This document shows positions 57,012 through 64,000 of a stretch of 64,000 nucleotides of DNA, one piece after another (the first letter of the stretch is position 1; every line of letters begins with the position of its first letter). The stretch comes from Gremmenia infestans. Lineage: Eukaryota; Ascomycota; Leotiomycetes; Helotiales; Hamatocanthoscyphaceae. The stretch is from assembly GCA_032629725.1 (NCBI GenBank), contig JAFEVB010000002.1:3348001-3412000 (forward strand), in the 5' to 3' direction. Both the position numbers and the translations under genes were made by a program. The notes under the pieces were generated by a model. The model was not told where the DNA came from and ran no database searches. It worked only from the letters and a program-made list of their open reading frames with translations.

Positions 57012-58021
57012 GGTGGTGGAATAGAATTCCAGCTTTTCTTTTGTTCGCAGGAATGACGAATTGCCTTTTATGGATGGAAGGCAAGACCTAAAATACGTTG
57101 ATTGATCTACAAGCTGGTGGATGGAGAGGGGGAGGAAAAATGTAAAGGAAGTCCTTAGGCGAGAAATTGGTTGATAGGAATAGGCTCTTTGGTGTATTGT
57201 AGCAACCTTTCTGAATACTTGGAAAGCAACGCAGCTTCTGCTTGTTTATAACCGTTAGGTTTGATTGCTGCTCATCTCTTTTTTTTTCGGTGCAAGTACG
57301 GGTGAAAAGATACTATATAGGTAGTTATGTTTAGAAAGCATTATGCCGCTTTTCGAAGTTCAGGGCGGTAGGAATATCCTGCTAGGTAGTCATAGGTATA
57401 TAAGAGTATACAACCAACATAAGTAATAGCAACGACATGTAGAGCGCAATCAAAGTTCACCTAGTACGGCATGCTGAGAAGAACAAAAGGACTAGCTAGC
57501 TCGTTGGTCTAAAGATACACGGCGCATCATATCCGTCCAAATACACTGACTGAAGGAAGCACTGCTTGGATTCTAGCTCTGTGGAATAGATAAAAGTGTT
57601 GATTGATTCTAAGAAGTAGTACCTAGGTATCCTTACCATGTCCTCGTATGTGCAATATTGGTTGGGTTTTCCATTCGTACCTAGGGTAGTCGAGCGAGGA
57701 TTTTGGAAGTCCTCTAGAGATGGATTTGGGGTATCTTAGACGTGGAATGATGCTTGACCATGTCATTTGATTAAATAAACAAAACTTCGACCCTAAGAGA
57801 AAATTCCAGAGTTAATTGCGGGTTCATTGAAGTTGTTGCATTTTCACAAGCCAGAATTCGCGACGTCTGGTCGTCGTCTCCATTTTGGTGGGGGTATTTA
57901 CTCGTTAGTTCGCTAAAATCTAATCCTGACAAGCCCAAGCTTCCAAGAAAGTCCCAAGTCCAAGCTCCAGCAGAAATCCAGGTCTGTGGTCAGACCCAAC
58001 AACCACCACCACCAAACAACA
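57012..58021. other. intergenic
   Basis: A 1.0-kb gap with the exchanger 3' UTR and the promoter of the glycine-cleavage H gene. It has several AGGTAGT/CCTAGG-like short repeats but no supported gene. Confidence 0.5.
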
Positions 58022-58613
58022 ATGGCCTCAATTGCACGAAGTCTACGCCCCTGCGCCTCACGGCTTATAGTTCGGCCCAGCCAGCCATATCGAGCCCTTC
58101 CCTTCGCCGCGCGCGCCTTCTCGGCCTCCAGAGCAGGTAGGTGGGCTTGTTTCCATCCATGCTCCGATATCATGCGGTTCCGTTTACTGATAATGGATTT
58201 TTTTTTCAAAACAAATAGCTCAGGTCAAGAGGTACTCCAAGGACCACGAATGGGTTGAGATGTCGGCGGACAACAAGACGGCCATGATTGGGATCTCTGA
58301 ATACGCGGCCAGCGCTCTCGGCGACGTCGTCTACGTCGAGCTTCCTACGGTGCCGATGGAGGTGGCGGCGGGCGATTCCATCGGAGCCGTCGAGTCGGTC
58401 AAGTCGGCGTCGGATATCATCTCGCCTATTACGTGCAAGGTCACGGCGGTGAATTCGCTGTTGGAGGAGAAGCCGGGAAGTATCAATCAGGGTCCAGAGG
58501 ACGATTCCGCGGCGGGTGGATGGGTTGCGAAAGTCGAGGTTCCCGAGGCGGGGGTTAAGGATTTTGAGGAGCTGATGGATGCGGAGACGTACAAGGAGTT
58601 TACGGAGGAATAG
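58022..58613 (+). CDS. GCV3: Glycine cleavage system H protein, mitochondrial
   Basis: The lipoyl carrier of the mitochondrial glycine decarboxylase complex; it shuttles the aminomethyl group from P to T protein and electrons to L protein. Exons 58022-58136 and 58219-58613 give 169 residues. The first 40 residues are Arg/Ser/Ala-rich without acids, ending FAARAFSASRA, a mitochondrial presequence. The mature part starts VKRYSKDHEWVEMS, continues IGISEYAASALGDVVYVELP, and has the lipoylation motif ESVKSASDI (the Lys carries lipoate) and PGSINQGPEDD. The 82-nt intron lies at the presequence boundary. The gene converges on HEM3, with only 212 bp between stop codons. Confidence 0.95.
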
Positions 58614-58825
58614 CGTGATGTGAGGACGGGGTACGGGGCTGATTGTGATTCTGAGAATAGAAGTCAACCTTCATATCAGGTCATGATGGAGTTTATTGGT
58701 AGTAGAACACTACTTTGTGGACATGAGCAAAAGAATCAACCTTTTTTCCACAAATTAAAGCAACCCCAGCCAGCCAGTCTATGTCGATTCGTCAAATACA
58801 TTTATTCATAAACCCGTGCATACCC

Positions 58826-59956
58826 TTAGGCGCCACCTCCTTCTGTAATAACCGGCCGGTTCAGGTTAATAGCTTCCAAGATCTTTCCTGCTCCCTTCTC
58901 CACCAAGTCTTGAGATAGCTTCCAGCCAAACTCATCTGCGTCTTTCTCGTTCAACACCTCATCTAATCGTTCGGATTCTACAACTTGCGTTCCGTCAAGA
59001 CTGACTACAATTGCTTTCATCAGTAGCTTTCCCTTCTCGATCCACGTTGTCTCGACCCCAATCGGTACACTGCACCCTCCTTCCAACGTCCGCATCAAAC
59101 TCCGCTCTGCAAGCCCTGCCAAGGTCGAGCCCTGGTGAACCAAGCTAGATAATATCTCAATGGTCTTGTAATCCCCCTCCCGAACCTCAATGGCGAGTGC
59201 TCCTTGGCCGACAGCATGTAGCAAGCCTCCGCCCGGCGTCTTCGAGTCTAGATACTGGGTGATCCGAGCCCCGAGATCCATTCGTAGAAGCCCAGCAGCC
59301 GCTAATATCAGACACGAGTACTCTCCATCCTCCGCATCAAGCTTGCCCAGCCGCGTCCCAACATTGCCTCTGACATCCTTGAACTTCAACGTAGGGTATT
59401 TCGCCTTGACCTGCGCACTTCGCCTCACACTGCTCGTGCCGACCACCGCTCCATCCGGCAAGTCTGCCAGCGTCTTAAATGCCAGTCCCTGCTTCATGAC
59501 AACCGCATCCCTAGGATCCTCTCTCTCAGCAATACACCCAATAATACACTTGGGCGGCAACTGCGTCGGCATATCCTTCAAACAATGCACGATGAGGTCC
59601 AGCGTCCCATCCAGCAACTGCGCCTCCAGCTCATGTGTCCACAGACTCTTCGCGCCGAATTCATGCAGCGCCGTCACTTGATTCTTGTCGCCCATGGTGG
59701 CCATGGCATGGATCTCGTATTCAATTTCCGGGTGCGCCTTCTGCAGCGCCGCGAGGATCAGTTCCGCCTGCACGACTGCTAGGGCAGATCTGCGTGTGCC
59801 AATGTGCATTTTTGTGCTGGTGATGCCTGCTGCGTCGGACTTTCTCTTCAGTGCTGATGCGGGCGCCGCTTCTTTGGAGGACCCTTCTTTAAAGGGGACG
59901 GTGGGATCGAGGATTGGTCGCGAGGACGTTGATTGGAGTTGCTCGTGGGTAGCCAT
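58826..59956 (-). CDS. HEM3: Porphobilinogen deaminase (hydroxymethylbilane synthase)
   Basis: The third enzyme of haem synthesis condenses four porphobilinogens to hydroxymethylbilane in the cytosol. A single exon encodes 376 residues from ATG at 59956. After about 48 extra residues, the core begins KMHIGTRRSALAVVQAE. Then come the catalytic Asp in VHCLKDMPTQLP, the substrate-binding GTSSVRRSAQVKAKYP and FKDVRGNVGTRLGKL, and AVGQGALAIEVR. The dipyrromethane cofactor Cys is C295 in EGGCSVPIGV. The N-terminal extension is hydrophilic (not a mitochondrial presequence), consistent with a cytosolic enzyme. Upstream it is divergent from the Spg1/Tem1 gene by 1.4 kb. Confidence 0.96.
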   Translation of the reverse strand: MATHEQLQSTSSRPILDPTVPFKEGSSKEAAPASALKRKSDAAGITSTKMHIGTRRSALAVVQAELILAALQKAHPEIEYEIHAMATMGDKNQVTALHEFGAKSLWTHELEAQLLDGTLDLIVHCLKDMPTQLPPKCIIGCIAEREDPRDAVVMKQGLAFKTLADLPDGAVVGTSSVRRSAQVKAKYPTLKFKDVRGNVGTRLGKLDAEDGEYSCLILAAAGLLRMDLGARITQYLDSKTPGGGLLHAVGQGALAIEVREGDYKTIEILSSLVHQGSTLAGLAERSLMRTLEGGCSVPIGVETTWIEKGKLLMKAIVVSLDGTQVVESERLDEVLNEKDADEFGWKLSQDLVEKGAGKILEAINLNRPVITEGGGA

Positions 59957-61364
59957 TGTGAGGAGCGTTCAGGAATTGACTGTTTCTAGCCTCTTGTATT
60001 TAAATGTTGTGGTTCGGGAGTTTGGGGATTGAGGGGTTTGTTGTCTTCTGGAGTTTTAGATAGTGGGGTTCTTTTTGAAGCGAGCTTCTTTCGAGCTCTC
60101 CGAGGCAAGTTCGCCGACAACTTTCCTCCTTCAATTCACACTGTACTAATTATTTATAAGAATCTCCTCTCCTCATGATAAAACTTTCAAGCTCGTGAGA
60201 GTAAATGTGAGAGATAATCGGACACTTTCCTCCATGCCAGAAGGCCGACTTGATATGCACTAGCTATATCCGGATTCGCATATACGGGTAGATACCTCTC
60301 GTGCTGTTCAAGGCTTACTGTATGCTAGCTATTTTGGATATATGTGAAATGCAACCCTGCATTTGCTTCTTGAAGGCTGAACAGTCAGGACAGGTCACTA
60401 CATACACACTTGAGTTTTCTGTCAATACCTATGTAGAGAGATTCAAATCATCCTATGGATTTAGCCCTTTTGATAGCCACTTTTATGAAAGTCGGAGACA
60501 AAAACTCACTGTACCCGGGAAGAGAAGTCATAATTTGAATCATTTCATTGATACAAGCTCGTTCTCTCACACTTGTTGGGCTTCTCGTCGGGTGTATTAG
60601 CTGACATACTCATTGAAAAGAAATAATGCCAACGCAGAGAAGAAGCAATATAGTGAAAACCGTACAGCGGTAATGTTTTGAAAGAAATATAGTAACACCT
60701 AGCATATACGTGTATAAACGAATAAAAACATACTGTTTTGTCATACACATATTTAAGAAGCAAGGCTTAAACAACTCTATATCGAACTTTAAGACTTGAC
60801 TGAAGGCTTCCGTTGGCGATAGGTGTATTCCTATGATTCCAATCTAAGAGTACAACACACCTATTTGACTTGTAATAATTGGGGAGTTAAGAAAAGTTAT
60901 TCATTAGTGGTGCTAGAAAATCAACAGAAAGTGTTGGCAAGGCATATTTCATGCAGGGGTGATCATGAAGTGGGGAACGAATCAGTTCGTGTCCCTCGAC
61001 GCGACCAAGACCAAGATTGGCGCGCTCCGTCAATAATCCGCCAGGGGTGCCACCAGGTACATCAAAAGCCTGGAATAACCTCAAGTTCTCCCTAAACCGG
61101 CATCTTTTGCGTCTTGCATTGCATAGTCCCGACAGTATTAAGACCCTCCAGAATTTGCCTTCTCATCGGTTCTCCCAAACCTTTTCCCTATGAACTTGTC
61201 CACGCCTTCGTGTTGATTTCGCTTCCTAGCCGCTCAGCACAGAACCCTGAATATCACTTTCACAGCCCTGAATATTCCTTGTTCCAACAAGGAAACCCGA
61301 CAATCTGGATTCATCAACCCTGTCCGCGGGCTCGCCAGCTCAATTCCACGACGCCGTAGATACA
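59957..61364. other. intergenic, divergent promoters
   Basis: A 1.4-kb gap between HEM3 (leftward) and SPG1 (rightward). It should hold both promoters. A 23-codon frame starts at 60966 (MKWGTNQFVSLDATKTK...), too short to support. No RNA gene is recognisable. Confidence 0.5.
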
Positions 61365-62404
61365 ATGGACGCTGAGGGGGCATACGATCGAGGGGAGATT
61401 CGGGAGGATGACACAATGGGCGGTACAGACGAAGCACAACAACACACTCCCACGCACGGCGAACGACGACACGGGCAATCACAGTCTGCTGACGGATTCC
61501 CATCTTCACATCAAGTCTACTCGGCATCTCCAACTCCAGATATCGATGCCCATGCCCGCTACCCTACCCCTCCAACAGCCTTTGCTCCCTCTATCTCTCG
61601 ACCGAACTCCGGCTTAAGCGCACCAGGCGGCTATGCCAATATGCAGTCCTCATACCAAGATCCAAATGCGAGGGGAACAGCTGGCGGGGACCAGGGACGA
61701 AATAAGAATAGTGTTGTCATTAAAGTAGGCATGGTGGGCGACGCACAAATAGGCAAGACATCCCTGATGGTGAAATACGTCGAGGGCAGCTGGGACGAGG
61801 ACTACATCCAAACACTCGGCGTGAATTTCATGGAGAAGACTATCTCGATACGCAACACCGAAATCACATTCTCGATCTGGGATTTAGGGGGACAGCGGGA
61901 GTTCGTCAACATGTTACCCCTCGTCTGCAATGATGCAGTAGCCATCCTGTTCATGTTCGACTTGACCCGGAAGAGCACTCTGAATAGTATCAAAGAGTGG
62001 TACCGGCAAGGCAGAGGATTCAACAAGACGGCAATTCCCTTCCTAGTTGGCACAAAATATGATCACTTTGTCAACTTTCCAAGAGAAGACCAAGAAGAGA
62101 TCTCGAACCAGGTACTTAATGCCCCTACTGTTTTATATGAACGTTCACCTACTAACACCCCTCCCTTAAAAGGCCCGCAGATTTGCAAAAGCAATGAGAG
62201 CAAGTCTCATCTTCAGTAGCACAAGCCACAGTATCAACGTGCAGAAAGTAAACAACCCCCCTCCCATCTCCTAACCCCAAATACTAACTTGATTTCCCAT
62301 CCCAGATCTTCAAAATCGTCCTCTCCAAAGCCTTTGACCTAAAATGCACTATTCCCGAAATCGAAAACGTCGGCGAACCACTTCTCCTCTACCAATCCGT
62401 CTAA
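61365..62404 (+). CDS. SPG1: Septation-initiation GTPase Spg1/Tem1
   Basis: A Ras-like GTPase at the spindle pole body that triggers the septation/mitotic-exit network by recruiting Cdc7/Cdc15-type kinase. Exons 61365-62111, 62173-62247 and 62306-62404 give 306 residues. Residues 1-115 are a low-complexity Ser/Pro/Gln extension absent from the fission yeast protein (198 aa). The G domain starts VVIKVGMVGDAQIGKTSLMV (P-loop about 125-132). It continues with the Spg1-type switch region YIQTLGVNFMEKTI, WDLGGQREFVNMLP (DxxG), LVGTKYDHF (the base-specificity motif, with T instead of N) and the spliced ARRFAKAMRASLIFSSTSHS. The C-terminus (GEPLLLYQSV) has no prenylation Cys, as expected for Spg1/Tem1. 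Both introns are in phase 0. Confidence 0.94.
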
Positions 62405-63039
62405 TGAGCCGCCCTTCACACGACATGATACATAATGAAAATTCGTTCGCTGGACTACGAACTGGTAATGAATGAGATTCACGCATGACACTTTATGGCA
62501 ATTACAATACGCTACACCACACTACAATAAACACACTATTTACGAAACCGGCAGCTTACTTGCTTGCTTGCTTGCTTGGATTGACTTGGCCTGGCTTGGC
62601 TTGGCCTGACTTAGTTTCCTTTCCCTAGATAAAGGGTAGAGAGAGGTGGGGATGAGCTATGGCTTGGAAAGAAAGGAAAGATCTTTATTCCCTTCTCTCT
62701 GTATTGTATCCTGCAGCATATTGTTGGTTTGGCAAAGGAGGACGTTAAGGTGTTCTTTCCGAGCTTGATTTTAAGAGAATACTAAATAAATGCAACAAAT
62801 AAGTGACTGGACTAGATGTGAGCTATGACGCTAAAAATAGAGGTTTCTGTGGATTTGGAGTCTCGTTCTGAAGAAAGGCGCTTCTTGTCTACTTATATAA
62901 TGCGTAAAGAATGCAAACAACCTGTAATCAATAGCCTTCATTCAACCTGTCTTCTTATCCAGACGTCAACCCTAACTAGGCAATATTCAAGACAGTCTTG
63001 CCCTTCCAGCATTCTTGCTCTACAACCTCGATGCCTAAG
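62405..63039. other. intergenic between convergent genes
   Basis: A 635-bp gap holding the 3' ends of SPG1 and the partial gene at the right edge. A CTTG tetranucleotide repeat lies at about 62558-62578. No gene is supported. Confidence 0.5.
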
Positions 63040-64000
63040 TCAAAACGCAAAAGGAGAACTACAGCTCCTCCCCATCCTTGCTTTCCCAATATCTAACTTC
63101 TGTCCAAACCACTCACCAGAATCAGGTATCTCATCACAGCCATCTACCAGCCTACCTCTCCCTCTCCGTGACCATGTCCTTGTCTTAGCATTTCTCTCAG
63201 TCTGAGCAGCTAGAATTCTTGCCAGCAGAACCTGAGCATTCGAGGGCGTCGCACAACCGCTCTTATTGTCAACAGTAGCATTGCCCTCTTTCGTTTTCCG
63301 CTCTTCTGCCACCTCGGCAGTACTGGCTTTTCTCTTAAGATGACGGCGGCGGGAGTTGTTCTCAGAAGAAGTTACATTTTCATCGCTTCCAAGCGTAGCA
63401 TTGCCTTCCGTGGAATGCCGAATGTCGGCGAGATATCTTTTATCGTAAAAGTAGCTGTCGATTGTTGCGTCTGGGTCTGGCTCTAAATCTTTGCTTCTGC
63501 CCTTGGTGAAGACATTTGCGTCCGAGCTTTGCCTGTCATGGAGGCTCTGGGTGAGGTAGCTCACATCATAATTGTATCCTCCCTCGTTACTAGTATATGC
63601 TTCTGGGGCTGGGTTTGGGGTAGATATAGATCTTGTTATCTGCTCCCCATTGATATCACAATCCGTTAAAGCATACTGAAAGCTATGACTGTTGAAACGG
63701 GAGTCCACTGAAAATGTTCGAGGGCAGTTCCCGAAGGTGTATTGTTGAACATTCCGTTCTCCAGTCTCATAACATTCGAGAAGATTTCGATCGATTGAGC
63801 AGTGTTTACGACTTTGGACGCCGCCAAATTTTCGCTGTGGGCGTTGCATGTGCCAGCCATCGGAGCCATCCTCAGAGTCCGTCAAGATGTGCTCTTTGAT
63901 GGCCGGAGGCGATGTAGCCGGAATTTTGGAACACTCTTGTGAAGAATGTTGATCGACAGCGACCGAAGATGTGGACTCTTCCCTTTTGCATTCAAAGAAG
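63040..64000 (-). CDS. Partial gene, unknown nuclear-like protein (5' end beyond window)
   Basis: An open frame runs leftward from the window edge to the stop at 63040; at least 320 residues are visible and the start lies outside. I see no ATG that must be the start; the first full codon is at 63999. The sequence is hydrophilic, rich in Ser/Asp/Glu/Asn, with a basic patch SRRRHLKRKASTAEVAEERK that looks like a nuclear-localisation signal. A helix-like NAQVLLARILAAQTERNAKT is followed by a near-terminal RTWSRRGRGRLVDGCDEIPD. No enzyme motif is visible. It may be a chromatin or signalling protein, but I do not recognise a family. Confidence 0.6.
   Translation of the reverse strand, partial: FFECKREESTSSVAVDQHSSQECSKIPATSPPAIKEHILTDSEDGSDGWHMQRPQRKFGGVQSRKHCSIDRNLLECYETGERNVQQYTFGNCPRTFSVDSRFNSHSFQYALTDCDINGEQITRSISTPNPAPEAYTSNEGGYNYDVSYLTQSLHDRQSSDANVFTKGRSKDLEPDPDATIDSYFYDKRYLADIRHSTEGNATLGSDENVTSSENNSRRRHLKRKASTAEVAEERKTKEGNATVDNKSGCATPSNAQVLLARILAAQTERNAKTRTWSRRGRGRLVDGCDEIPDSGEWFGQKLDIGKARMGRSCSSPFAF

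Noticed and set aside
1..64000. tRNA, rRNA, CRISPR and intact transposon genes
   Set aside because: I scanned for tRNA T-arm-like motifs, repeat-spacer arrays and transposase or reverse-transcriptase motifs and found none that hold up; a tRNA-scan and repeat search would be decisive.

Overview
The window comes from the nuclear genome of a filamentous ascomycete (Pezizomycotina). The evidence is short spliceosomal introns (about 45-240 nt, GT-AG with one GC-AG), spaced monocistronic genes on both strands, and fungus-specific proteins such as Lys2 alpha-aminoadipate reductase, a peroxisomal alcohol oxidase, a Spg1/Tem1 GTPase and GH128. The protein style suggests Leotiomycetes, but that placement is inference. 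I found no tRNA, rRNA, CRISPR array or intact transposon.

Layout: 1-4.7 kb is gene-poor. Next come the proteasome activator Blm10/PA200 (4.7-10.7 kb, minus), a conserved protein of unknown function (11.8-13.7, minus), the GPI mannosyltransferase Gpi18/PIG-V (15.4-16.9), a long YTH-domain RNA-binding protein (17.3-20.3), a cytochrome P450 (20.7-22.4) and a protein with an N-terminus like that of fungal STAND proteins (23.3-25.7). A gene-poor stretch (25.7-28.9) precedes a 15-exon peroxisomal alcohol oxidase (28.9-31.7) and an NB-ARC/TPR STAND protein (32.5-35.6). Then follow a proline-rich single-pass membrane protein (36.3-37.0), tyrosyl-DNA phosphodiesterase Tdp1 (37.9-40.0, minus), a small coiled-coil protein (40.2-40.6, minus) and a secreted GH128-type glucanase (41.7-42.8). 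The 43.0-46.8 kb stretch is a gene graveyard holding a broken SDR/epimerase and a broken MFS transporter, with a near-identical 20-bp direct repeat at each end. The right part is housekeeping: LYS2 (47.2-50.8), a DNAJC9-type J protein (51.4-52.5), the telomere protein Stn1 (52.9-54.0), a vacuolar Ca2+/H+ exchanger (55.5-57.0), glycine cleavage H protein (58.0-58.6), porphobilinogen deaminase (58.8-60.0, minus), Spg1/Tem1 (61.4-62.4) and a partial gene running off the right edge.

Most genes are unrelated housekeeping functions; I see no intact biosynthetic cluster. The less ordinary content is the NB-TPR STAND gene with a proline/glutamate N-terminus, the solo STAND-type N-terminal protein, the YTH gene whose last exons lie behind a 235-nt intron, and the relic region. 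Exon coordinates were worked out by hand from splice consensus, phase and family conservation.
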